Assembly: GCA_951802425.1 (NCBI GenBank)
Contig: OX637801.1
Location: 2,604,001 to 2,668,000 of the forward strand
Source of the DNA: Clavaria fumosa
Taxonomy: Eukaryota > Basidiomycota > Agaricomycetes > Agaricales > Clavariaceae
DNA: 64,000 nucleotides
Direction: 5' to 3'
The notes under the pieces are model-generated. The model saw only the letters and a list, made by a program, of their open reading frames with translations. It made no database searches and had not been told where the DNA came from. The translations under genes were made by a program, and so were the position numbers. This document shows, one piece after another, positions 8,179-16,615 of the stretch. Numbering within the stretch: the first letter of the stretch is position 1; each line of letters begins with the position of its first letter.

Positions 8179-10836
8179 ATGGGTTACACCTGTATAGCCG
8201 TGCAGAAGAAGCACAACAGGAAGGGAGGAGAAACTCCTCCCTTGGTAGGACCTCTGCATGACACAGGCGTTGCGCAGCCAGAGGGAATAGGACCCTCTGT
8301 CGAGCCCAGCGGTGAACCCCTGCTAAGGGCTGACGTGGCGTCACCGGCCCCTGATGACGGCGTTAGGTCCGAAACGCCGTCGACACGTGGCAATCGCCAC
8401 AAGGAGGGCGCCACAACGCGCCAAGTCACTGGCAAGGCGCCATCGTTCGAGAAGGCCGGACCTTCAAAAGGAAAGGGCAGAGAGCCCTTAGAAACCCGCG
8501 AGAAGTGGCTGCGAGAGCAGTCAAGCTCGCGGGCTCCCTCCAATAGTGGAAATGAGCCCACAGCGATAGCGCGAGCTAACGCTGTAGCCGAGAGACTCTC
8601 GGACATTCAGGCGGAACTTTCCCACCAGGACGAAGAGTTTGAGGCTCTTGTAAGGGCGATGAAAAATCGCCAAGCCACTATTCAGCAACGGCTAAGTGAG
8701 GAGGCTACCCACATTAGGCGGGTGTTGGACTCGCTAGATGAGCAGGGAACCGCACTAGCGGCTCCCTTACGGCGGCCACGCCGTGATTCATTGGAACCCA
8801 AAGGGGGGCCTGCCCCGCCGAGTCAGGCACCAGCCGACTGCGAGGAAGGGTGGCGAAGGGAGAACCGCGCAGACGGTTCTCGAACCCCTGGCGAACCAGG
8901 AATGGAGGGCAGCAGCCCTCGAGAAACAGCGGGGCCGGAGCCGCGGCTTATGTCGTGCTACCCACAGCTGGGTCAGCGAGAGCCAACGGGCCGGATGGGC
9001 CCGTTCGGATGGATGGAACCGCCCCAGAAGGAGTGGGAGATTACTCGGGAGGTGTCCCCAAGTTCTACAAACTACCAGAGCGATGTATTACATTGCTACC
9101 TTGTGATGATACAAGATAAAACCTCGCTATTGCCTGAGGCAATAGCTGAGATTAGGGGGATTAAGATTGACCCCCCTGAGCTTTATGACAGACGAGACGA
9201 CCTCATCGTCTGGGAAAGGTGGCTCGATGGCCTCCTTAATTACTTCTACTTCTATAGAGTAGTCGGCCTGCAGTTGGAGCACCAACGCGTTATGCTAGCG
9301 GGGTCATGCTTAAGTGGAATAGCCGCTACTTTGTATACCCAAGAAGTAACGGGTCTATCCCATGCTCCTCGAAGGTCCACCTTCGAGGAATTGATAACTG
9401 CTATGTTTAAGCGGTTCCTGACCGAGGTAATGGCCCAGAAGGCAGTGGATGCCTTCTATCAGGTGAAGTTTACAAAGGCGAAGGGCGCCTTGGGATTCTG
9501 GAACGAATTGGCCCAGGCGGCGGAGAGAATGCTCACCCTGCCTGAGGCCGGTATGATGAAAAGGCAGTTCCTTAACGGACTGCCTAATGAGATGGTGGAG
9601 GCCATCTTCAAAACTCGCGCGATTAGCGTCAAGTTATCCTCAGTTGAGGATATTATCGATGCTAGTCACCAAGTGGAAGTGACCCTCCACTACCTCCAGC
9701 AGCGGAGGGCAGTGCCTTCGGTAGGGAACCAGGCAGGTCCCAAAGGAAACCCGCCTACAGGCAGAGTGCCTGTAGGGCAGAGGTTTGTGAGACTGCGGCC
9801 GTATCGGCCGCACACAGACCGGAGGCCAGGGGAACCTGTTCCCCTGCGGATCGACCGCGTCCAAACCGGAGGAAGCAAACCCCGGCTAGAACTGCCTAAG
9901 GCGGTGCCCAAGATTGGGGTGCGAGGCAGAGAGGAGCGGAAAGCTCCTCTAACATGCTATATGTGTGGGAAAGCAGGGCACTACGCGAATGTGTGCCCTC
10001 AGTCACAGCGAAAGCCAGAGGCTTTTAGGGGAAATGTAAGGAACTATGCCTTACAAGAGGAGCTGGGCGAGTCGGAGCCCAAGGAACCACTGGAAACACC
10101 TGCGGTTGAAAGCGTGGAGCCGGAGGGTGAAGCCCTACCGGAGGAAGTCGCGGAAGATGACTACACTGGTCGCGGGGACCAGTACGATTCAGACGAGCTC
10201 TTCGTCCTTGAAGAGCTCGAGGAGGAGGCAGAAAGCGACCAGGTCGCTGGAATCCGGGAATTGGAAGAGGACGAGGTCCTCTACACGGCAGAAGTACATG
10301 TCGGCCATGTCGACGACAGGCCGTTTCGGGTGCACATCTGGAAGGAGCGGACGGGATCGTGCCCGGTAGTGTCAAAGGAGGCTAGGCAATGCCTCACGGC
10401 CTATATCACCGTGAATGGTGTAAAAGCGTATACGCTTTTCGATTCTGGAAGTACCCCGGACCTGATGAGCCTGGACTTTGCCCAGGTGACAAAGGTACCA
10501 ACCTTCCAACTGGATAATCCAGTTCCTATCCAACTCGGCTGTATCGGCAGCCGATCGACGATTACACGCAGATGCCGCGTAGCGGTAGATTTGGGAGGAA
10601 TACTGGTGGAGGACCAGTATTTTGATATAGTGAACATCAATTGCTATGATATCATAGTCGGAACGGTGTTCATGTATGACCGCCGTGTGATACTGGATGT
10701 GCACCGACGGGCAATCCGGATTGGCGAAGGGAAGGGGAAAACCCTTCAGGCGATGTCGCCCAGTGAGGAGACGGAAGCATTACGCGTCTGTATAACGGCT
10801 AAGAACGCGCCGAGGAAGGAAGCTCGAAAGAGCTGA
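8179..10836 (+). CDS. Gag-protease of the 8.9 kb gypsy element
   Basis: The open frame extends from 8167, but the first ATG in it is 8179, giving 885 codons up to TGA at 10834-10836. The N-terminal 250 residues are charged and low in complexity with a coiled-coil-like stretch (about 130-190). A capsid-like helical region covers about 310-500. A CCHC zinc knuckle (CYMCGKAGHYANVC) starts near residue 593. An acidic linker follows. The retropepsin motif LFDSGS is near residue 755, with a typical C-terminal half (DIIVGTVFMYDRR). The product would form the particle shell and mature it. The frame continues through the TGA into pol without a shift, and the bases TGA CTA match the best-known leaky stop context. 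An upstream ATG at 8163 in another frame makes the start uncertain. Confidence 0.85.
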   Translation: MGYTCIAVQKKHNRKGGETPPLVGPLHDTGVAQPEGIGPSVEPSGEPLLRADVASPAPDDGVRSETPSTRGNRHKEGATTRQVTGKAPSFEKAGPSKGKGREPLETREKWLREQSSSRAPSNSGNEPTAIARANAVAERLSDIQAELSHQDEEFEALVRAMKNRQATIQQRLSEEATHIRRVLDSLDEQGTALAAPLRRPRRDSLEPKGGPAPPSQAPADCEEGWRRENRADGSRTPGEPGMEGSSPRETAGPEPRLMSCYPQLGQREPTGRMGPFGWMEPPQKEWEITREVSPSSTNYQSDVLHCYLVMIQDKTSLLPEAIAEIRGIKIDPPELYDRRDDLIVWERWLDGLLNYFYFYRVVGLQLEHQRVMLAGSCLSGIAATLYTQEVTGLSHAPRRSTFEELITAMFKRFLTEVMAQKAVDAFYQVKFTKAKGALGFWNELAQAAERMLTLPEAGMMKRQFLNGLPNEMVEAIFKTRAISVKLSSVEDIIDASHQVEVTLHYLQQRRAVPSVGNQAGPKGNPPTGRVPVGQRFVRLRPYRPHTDRRPGEPVPLRIDRVQTGGSKPRLELPKAVPKIGVRGREERKAPLTCYMCGKAGHYANVCPQSQRKPEAFRGNVRNYALQEELGESEPKEPLETPAVESVEPEGEALPEEVAEDDYTGRGDQYDSDELFVLEELEEEAESDQVAGIRELEEDEVLYTAEVHVGHVDDRPFRVHIWKERTGSCPVVSKEARQCLTAYITVNGVKAYTLFDSGSTPDLMSLDFAQVTKVPTFQLDNPVPIQLGCIGSRSTITRRCRVAVDLGGILVEDQYFDIVNINCYDIIVGTVFMYDRRVILDVHRRAIRIGEGKGKTLQAMSPSEETEALRVCITAKNAPRKEARKS

Positions 10837-13773
10837 CTACACTCGGGCCCCCGGGATGCGGGTGAGCCCTGGAAGGGGGGAGAGGCTAACGCCTCTGTAA
10901 AGATAGACGACGCCTACCTCGAAGGCAGGCGTGAGTACTGGTTTAACCAGTACGCTGAGCTCTTTGGGGGAGTTCCCCCCAGGCCACCGCCATTTCGGGC
11001 GGTGAACCACCGCATACCCTTAATAGACGAAAAGCAAGTCTATAATTATTACCTGCCTCAGTGTGCTGAGGCATTTAAGGAACAATTCCTTGAGAAAGTG
11101 AACCGTTATATTACTAACGGTTGGTGGGAGGCAGGAGCGGCATCGCAAGCAGCTCCTATGTTATGCATACCAAAAAGCAGCCAGAACCCGCTGCTACGGA
11201 CAGTCGTAGACTGTCGGAAATGGAATGCGAACACAGTACGGGATATTACCCCGTTGCCTGATCAGGACCAGATCAGGCAGGACGTGGCTAGAGCCGCGTG
11301 TAGGTCAAAGATTGACCTATCAGACGTGTACGAGCAAGTACGCATAGAGCCTGAGGACGTGTGGAAGACGGTGTTCGCGACCGTCTTGGGCACCATGTTC
11401 TCACAGGTGATGCAGATAGGGGATTGTAATGCCCCTGCTACCTTCCAGTGCCTGATGACACACATATTTCATCATCAATTAGGAAAGTATGTGCATGTGT
11501 ACTTAGACAATGTATTCATCTTCTCCAAGACCTTGGAGGACCATGAGCATCACTTAAAGATGGTCTTTGAGACCCTCAAAGGCGCGAGCCTTTTCTTGAG
11601 CAAGAAGAAGTGCTTGTTATACGTGAAGAGCGTAGATTGCTTAGGGCATATTATAGATGCCCGAGGAATCCATGTCACAGTGGATAAAATGGATAAAATC
11701 CGTAACTGGAAAACGCTGACAAGCGTTAACAAGGTGCAGAGGTTCCTCGGATTAGTACAGTACATCGGACAGTTCATGCCCGATCTGTCCGCTTACACTG
11801 GCCCTTTGGCTAGTCTGTGTAGTGAAACGCGAACGTTTCACTGGAGACCACTCCATGACAAGTGCATGGAGATGATTAAGGCATTGGCATGTAAAATGCC
11901 AATATTACGCCTGGTAGACGCGGCAGTACAGGAGCCAATCTGGCTTGTGTGCGACGCATCAGTGTCGGGCATAGGGGCCATGTATGGCCAAGGAAAGACA
12001 TGGGAAACCTGCCATCCAGCAGGGTTTATGTCTAAAAGGTTCAGCCCGGCCCAGTTTAGTTACAAAACCTGGGACTGGGAGGCCTTAGCGATTGTCGAAT
12101 CACTACAGAAATGGGAGGATAAACTCCTCAGTAGACGAATCAACGTGGTCACAGACCACGAAGCGCTGGGGTTCTTTAAGAACCAAATGTGCTTGTCTGG
12201 CCGGCAGGCCAGGTGGATGGAATATATGGAGAGGTTTGACTACTCCATCACTTACATTAAAGGCGAGAGCAACAAAGTTGCGGATGGCCTTTCGCATTAC
12301 CATATGAGTGACGCGACAGATGAGATTCATCCAGATCACGAGTACGTGAAGGCGGACGTTCGCCTTGAACCTGAAGGGGATGAGTTGCCCCGCGGACGCC
12401 TGGAGGAGGTGCGCGCACTACAAGTACGCACACCTGCCACGGACCAGGAGACCAAGCAGGAGCAACCACCGCCTGTGCCCCAAGCGGACGGGGAGGTGAG
12501 GGACGAGATGCTTGTGCCCTTAAGGCCCCGCGTGGAAGGGGGGGATAGCAGGATGCTGCAAAGCATCCGTGACAGCTATGAACAGGATCGCCTGTTCAAA
12601 ATAATTCTGGAGAAACCGGGAAACTACACCGGTTTTAAGATCAGGGATGACCTGATCTTCGCTGAGAATAAAAAGGGAGACGAGGTGCTCTGCATGCCTC
12701 GTACCCTTCATGAAGGGAAAAGCATCCCTGGGAGAATAATCCAGGAAGCCCATGCAGTCCTAGGACACATGGGGTCGCAGATAACGATGGATTACGTCCG
12801 CCGTTACTACTGGTGGCCATCAGTGTCTAAAGACATTGATAAGTTTTGCTCGTCGTGCGGCGTGTGCCAGACAAGCAAGACTTCCCCTCAGAAGCCACAA
12901 GGGCTTCTACACACCCTTCCGATCCCCAGGCGGCCCTGGGAATCAATAGGAATGGACTTCGTAGGTCCATTTCCTATGTCGAAAGAGGCGGACTACCTCT
13001 GGGTGGTGATCTGCCGCCTCACTTCACTGGTACACCTAGTACCAGTTACCGTTTCGGTAACGGCAGCAGAGCTAGCCTGGCTCTTCCTAACCCATGTAGT
13101 GAGACTGCATGGGTTGCCAGGATCGATTGTGTCCGATCGTGATCCGAGATTTACGTCTGCCTTTTGGCAGGAAACACACCGACTACTCGGTGTCAAGCTG
13201 CGGATGTCCACAGCTTTCCATCCGCAGACGGATGGAGCGATGGAACGGTCGATCCGATCCGTGTCTCAGATCCTCCGATCTGTGGTCCAACCGGACCAGA
13301 CAGACTGGGCGGAGCGAATCCCAATGGTCGAGTTCGCCATTAATGCGTCAATAAGCGCGTCGACGGGGTTTGCCCCGTTTGAGCTCACCTATGGGTACAT
13401 GCCCCAGATGATGGCAGAGTTGCCAGATGACCTCCGGGCAGTGCCCAGAGGGGTACGGATGTTCATGGAGAAAGCCGCACTCAACCTTGCAATGGTGCAC
13501 GACGCGATTATAGAAAGTTGCGTCCACCAGACGTTTTACGCTAACCAGCATAGATGGGCAGAGCACCCATTTAGAGAGGGAGAATTAGTCTACCTCTCAA
13601 TGGAGAACTTAAATCTCCCTAAAAAACGAGCTAGAAAGCTCATGCTGAAGTTTATTGGGCCATACCCAATATGGTCGTGTAGACTGGAATCGTCTACATA
13701 CGAGCTGGAGCTCCCCGACTCGCTAAAGTCGAGGAGAATCCATCTGACGTTCCATGTCAGCCAGTTGCGGTGA
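10837..13773 (+). CDS. Pol of the 8.9 kb gypsy element: RT, RNase H, integrase
   Basis: Same frame as gag-protease and with no ATG near its beginning (first internal ATG at about 11158), so it should be made as a Gag-Pol fusion. RT motifs include RTVVDCRKWN and the fingers/palm region. The active site at 11500-11511 reads YLDN, where the second aspartate of YxDD is expected. RNase H has VCDAS (11950), WEALAI and TDHEAL. The integrase has an HHCC zinc region (GHMG...CSSCGVC) and a DD35E core: Asp at 12955, Asp at 13135 and Glu at 13243. The GPY-like tail ends HLTFHVSQLR before TGA at 13771-13773. The catalytic substitution suggests this copy is inactive in cis, unless the family naturally carries it. 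Confidence 0.88.
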   Translation, partial: LHSGPRDAGEPWKGGEANASVKIDDAYLEGRREYWFNQYAELFGGVPPRPPPFRAVNHRIPLIDEKQVYNYYLPQCAEAFKEQFLEKVNRYITNGWWEAGAASQAAPMLCIPKSSQNPLLRTVVDCRKWNANTVRDITPLPDQDQIRQDVARAACRSKIDLSDVYEQVRIEPEDVWKTVFATVLGTMFSQVMQIGDCNAPATFQCLMTHIFHHQLGKYVHVYLDNVFIFSKTLEDHEHHLKMVFETLKGASLFLSKKKCLLYVKSVDCLGHIIDARGIHVTVDKMDKIRNWKTLTSVNKVQRFLGLVQYIGQFMPDLSAYTGPLASLCSETRTFHWRPLHDKCMEMIKALACKMPILRLVDAAVQEPIWLVCDASVSGIGAMYGQGKTWETCHPAGFMSKRFSPAQFSYKTWDWEALAIVESLQKWEDKLLSRRINVVTDHEALGFFKNQMCLSGRQARWMEYMERFDYSITYIKGESNKVADGLSHYHMSDATDEIHPDHEYVKADVRLEPEGDELPRGRLEEVRALQVRTPATDQETKQEQPPPVPQADGEVRDEMLVPLRPRVEGGDSRMLQSIRDSYEQDRLFKIILEKPGNYTGFKIRDDLIFAENKKGDEVLCMPRTLHEGKSIPGRIIQEAHAVLGHMGSQITMDYVRRYYWWPSVSKDIDKFCSSCGVCQTSKTSPQKPQGLLHTLPIPRRPWESIGMDFVGPFPMSKEADYLWVVICRLTSLVHLVPVTVSVTAAELAWLFLTHVVRLHGLPGSIVSDRDPRFTSAFWQETHRLLGVKLRMSTAFHPQTDGAMERSIRSVSQILRSVVQPDQTDWAERIPMVEFAINASISASTGFAPFELTYGYMPQMMAELPDDLRAVPRGVRMFMEKAALNLAMVHDAIIESCVHQTFYANQHRWAEHPFREGELVYLSMENLNLPKKRARKLMLKFIGPYPIWSCRLESSTYELELPDSLKSRRIHLTFHVSQLR

Positions 13774-14070
13774 CATGAACCAAACGACGACGCGTTGTTT
13801 CCATGTCGTGAAGTGAAAGTCTTTTATGACTTTGGTGTGGATCCAAAGGAGGAATGGCTAGTAGACGCCATTATTGGCCATAGGTGGGAAGGCCGCCACC
13901 TGGAATGCAAGGTTCGATGGAACCTTGGGGATACGACCTGGGAGCCATACATGGGGGTCAAAGAGCTGGCTGCTCTAGACCATTACCTTGAACTACAAGG
14001 TGTAGACTCATGGAGGGCGCTACCTAGGCACCCTCGAGCAGAGCGCGGACGGAGCGCCTGTGCGGAGTAG
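13774..14070 (+). pseudogene. Chromodomain tail of pol, separated by an in-frame TGA
   Basis: It continues in the pol frame directly after TGA 13771-13773 to a TAG at 14068-14070. The fold signature is EEWLVDAIIGHRW, HLECKVRWNLGDTTWEP and KELAALDHYLE, a chromodomain as in chromoviruses, where it binds methylated histone H3. There is no nearby ATG, so it is either cut off in this copy (TGA in place of a CGA arginine codon, a CpG transition) or reached by readthrough. The stop context TGA CAT is not the classical leaky one. Confidence 0.75.
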
Positions 14071-14203
14071 TAAACGCGATCGAGCCAGACCACTGGGTCG
14101 TTAGCCACAGTGATTAAGTCACGTGGTGGCTCCACCATAAGGTACAAAACCTTAAGAGGGCCCGCCCTCTTTTTCTCTTTTTCTTCATCAGCCATTTGTT
14201 ACA
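14071..14203 (+). other. Spacer before the extra ORF, with a splice-acceptor-like tract
   Basis: 133 bp between the pol frame and the extra ORF. It has a hairpin at 14154-14171 (8 bp stem, 2 nt loop). A long pyrimidine run (about 14164-14187) follows and ends in CATCAG at 14191, an excellent 3' splice site sequence, 12 bases before the ATG at 14204. This suggests the downstream ORF may be translated from a spliced RNA, as retroviral env is. The donor was not identified. Confidence 0.45.
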
Positions 14204-15304
14204 ATGGATGATCCGATGGGGGAAACCCCATCTCCTCGCGCTACCCGTGCCGCCACCGTCCCTGGCCTCGCGCCAGGGAACTTGCTGCCGACGAGCATCG
14301 TCGGAACGGCTGGGTTGTCCCAGCCGTTGTTGTCGCAAGGGGAGGAAACTCTCCCCTGGGTCCAGGATCGCATGATCCATGCGATCACCCACGGATCCCT
14401 GTGCACTCAGTGTATCGGATTCCGTCGTCACATCTTCGAGTCACTGCTGCACTCGGACGAAGCGTTTCAACAAATGCTTAAGGAAGCGCAGGAAAGCGCT
14501 AGGCGTGAGCTCGAGCCGGAGCTCGGAATGATACAGCGCAAGTTGGATGACTTGCATGAAGAGTATGAGAGGGGCAATGCCCTTTGTGCCGGGCACCGGC
14601 AAAAGCTTGAAAAAGCTTACAATAGCCTGGATAAGGTCGAGGCCAACCTTAGAAAGGCGAAGGAGAAGGTTCTCTCCTTGACAGAAAAGTTGGCAAGCGC
14701 CAACGAGGAGCTCGCCGCAGTGCGAATGGTGGCGAAAGGGAAGGGACCTGACAGGGATCCCTCGGAGCGGGACCCTAAAAGGGCCCGCACTGCTGTCTCA
14801 TACGCGGACATAGCGCCGCCTATGGGGGACGTGGACATCCCCATGAACATTGAGGAGGGGTATCCCCCTCTTCCACCTGCTGGTGTTAGCCAGCAGAACC
14901 CCGATGCCTCACTGAGGCATAAACAAACGTTTGCGGAGATGGTGCTTGTGCCTCTGACAAAGGGTTATCCCTTTAATGCCCCCCGCCCGGACAGGGCTCC
15001 AGATGGCTATCCCTGGCCATTGGGGATGTCCGTCAAGCCCGGTGCGTGGGCTGTCGAGTTGAAGACGGTTGAGGAGGTGATAGCCCTCAACCAGCAGGCG
15101 CATCATGGAGCGCCTGACGGCAGTTATGATATGACTGCCGTAATGAAGATGCGATGGGCCATTAAGGAGGCCCAGAAGAACGCGGCAGTGGGAAAGCTGC
15201 CTACGCCAGTTGAGGACTGGCTGTTGAGGAACTGGAGAGTTCCTGCCGGCGTCGAGAAATCGGCAGACCGGGTGGCACGCCATCTGCAGGGGCAGATGTT
15301 GTGA
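14204..15304 (+). CDS. Extra ORF of the gypsy element, part a (unrecognised, coiled coil)
   Basis: 366 codons from ATG 14204 to TGA 15302-15304. I do not recognise a known domain. The N-terminal 60 residues are Pro/Ser/Thr-rich. Residues about 65-175 are strongly helical with heptad-like leucines (LLHSDEAFQQMLKEAQES, then KLDDLHEEYERGN, VLSLTEKLASANEELAAV), predicting a coiled coil. A basic patch (DPKRARTAVSYADIA) follows, and the C-terminal 150 residues look globular (AVELKTVEEVIALNQQAHH, VEDWLLRNWRVP). It has no signal peptide or membrane segment, so it is not an envelope protein. It lies in sense downstream of pol. The frame continues through the TGA into part b, so the two may be halves of one 704-codon protein. 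Confidence 0.7.
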   Translation: MDDPMGETPSPRATRAATVPGLAPGNLLPTSIVGTAGLSQPLLSQGEETLPWVQDRMIHAITHGSLCTQCIGFRRHIFESLLHSDEAFQQMLKEAQESARRELEPELGMIQRKLDDLHEEYERGNALCAGHRQKLEKAYNSLDKVEANLRKAKEKVLSLTEKLASANEELAAVRMVAKGKGPDRDPSERDPKRARTAVSYADIAPPMGDVDIPMNIEEGYPPLPPAGVSQQNPDASLRHKQTFAEMVLVPLTKGYPFNAPRPDRAPDGYPWPLGMSVKPGAWAVELKTVEEVIALNQQAHHGAPDGSYDMTAVMKMRWAIKEAQKNAAVGKLPTPVEDWLLRNWRVPAGVEKSADRVARHLQGQML

Positions 15305-16318
15305 GAGAGTGGAGGGATGGGCAACCCATCCCTGAGGGCAGGACCCTTGGAAGTCACAGGAGGGGGAGCACCCTCCTATCTGTTGTACCAGACATTGCCG
15401 CTGACAGCGGCAAGAGTGGTTGCGCCTCCCATTAGGGAGTTTGTAGAGACCGGGGAGCCGTTGCTCCCCCAAGAGCTGTGGCTCTCCTTTGTAGGGGAGA
15501 AGGGAGAAATTCCCCCTATGAACCCGAAAGGCGACAGAGGCGCAGTGTCAGACCTGCGCTGTTGGGCTGCCGACATAAGGATGGGCAGAGCGGCCGTCCT
15601 TGGTATTGATAAGGACAGGGACTCACCCCTGTCCTTTGCACGCAAGGTGGCCATTTGGCGTACCATAATGGTGTGCGCACCGTCCCGGGCCCGAATGCAG
15701 CGCCCGTTCCTAGCTATGGCTGTAGCCCTCTTTGTGTCAAAGGGGGCATACGCGCAGGCCATTAAAGGGAGAGTCCTCCCTGCACAATGTTCCAGGCACT
15801 GGAACACAAAGATAACACCAACCGTCGCGCAGACGATTGAGGCGTTTGTAGACGCCGGAGTCTCCGTTGGGGAAACGGAGCTCTGGGACGAATTTGTACT
15901 CACGTGGGCATGCGAGTACGTGCAAAAGGGGAATGCCCCCTTGGATGATGATATCCAGCTAGCGCTGGGTGAAAGGGAGAAGCCTCCCGTACTGCCCCGG
16001 ACATATGCACTGCTAGAGTGCATAGGGCGCGGGGCACGTCCGTGCCGTCTTCGATTAAGCGAGAAGGCGGGAGACGAACGGAGGGGCGATGCGCCCCTTG
16101 AAGATGGTGGAAGCACGTCCACCGTTAGGAACCCCCTAGGGCTACCTATTGGGGGTTTAACAATATCCCAGACAGAGGGTGCGGGGCCCTCTCAAAAACA
16201 AAAGAAAGCGGCTAAGTCATCAGCCGCTAAGGCCACGAAGAGGCCTGTTGTGTCGTCGCCCGACTGGAGCAACGACGAGGGCGAGCCACCGTGCGACTAC
16301 GAGCAGGGCTCAGACTAA
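15305..16318 (+). CDS. Extra ORF of the gypsy element, part b (unrecognised)
   Basis: In frame with part a and with an ATG at 15317, 12 bases after the TGA, so either re-initiation or a former single ORF is possible. From that ATG there are 333 codons. The central region (about residues 25-240) looks like one globular domain with VREFVETGEPLLPQELW-like text, AADIRMGRAAVLG, AFVDAGVSVGETELWDEF and LTWACEYVQKG. The tail is charged with a basic, nuclear-signal-like stretch (KQKKAAKSSAAKATKRP) and an acidic end. I know of no named family for it. A 9 bp hairpin (15313-15333) covers the ATG. It ends 298 bp before the 3' LTR. Confidence 0.65.
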   Translation, partial: ESGGMGNPSLRAGPLEVTGGGAPSYLLYQTLPLTAARVVAPPIREFVETGEPLLPQELWLSFVGEKGEIPPMNPKGDRGAVSDLRCWAADIRMGRAAVLGIDKDRDSPLSFARKVAIWRTIMVCAPSRARMQRPFLAMAVALFVSKGAYAQAIKGRVLPAQCSRHWNTKITPTVAQTIEAFVDAGVSVGETELWDEFVLTWACEYVQKGNAPLDDDIQLALGEREKPPVLPRTYALLECIGRGARPCRLRLSEKAGDERRGDAPLEDGGSTSTVRNPLGLPIGGLTISQTEGAGPSQKQKKAAKSSAAKATKRPVVSSPDWSNDEGEPPCDYEQGSD

Positions 16319-16603
16319 GCGTCCGAGCTCTTTAAAAACATATGCCTACCCCGCAGGACGAGACAGCGGCACTTGGGGCACCCCCCACCAGGGCGTGCCA
16401 CTCGTGACACACTGTCCAACTGGGGGCAGGTCGCGCAGACCACCAGGTAGGACCCATCAGCACCAGGCGAAGGCCCCAGGAGGGGATCGCACCCTGTGAC
16501 ATGGCGGTAACCTTGCCCAAGGGGATGCGCCCTTTGTAACATTATTCTACTTCTGCTCGTCATCCCGCGCTGCCCGCGCGTTGCCTCTGGTTGGGGCCTC
16601 TCC
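16319..16603 (+). other. 3' noncoding segment of the gypsy element
   Basis: It lies between the extra ORF and the polypurine tract, and no sense ORF of note is present. On the minus strand an 82-codon ORF (16563-16315) encodes two CxxC pairs (CATC and CPKC) about 20 residues apart, but there is no other evidence that it is used. Hairpins seem sparser here than in the rest of the element. Confidence 0.5.
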
Positions 16604-16615
16604 GGAGGGGGAGGG
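16604..16615 (+). other. Polypurine tract
   Basis: GGAGGGGGAGGG directly abuts the 3' LTR. In LTR elements this RNase H-resistant run primes plus-strand DNA synthesis. Confidence 0.85.

Noticed and set aside
14204..16318. Envelope gene of a retrovirus-like element
   Set aside because: No signal peptide, membrane segment, cleavage site or glycosylation pattern; coiled-coil and globular parts look intracellular.
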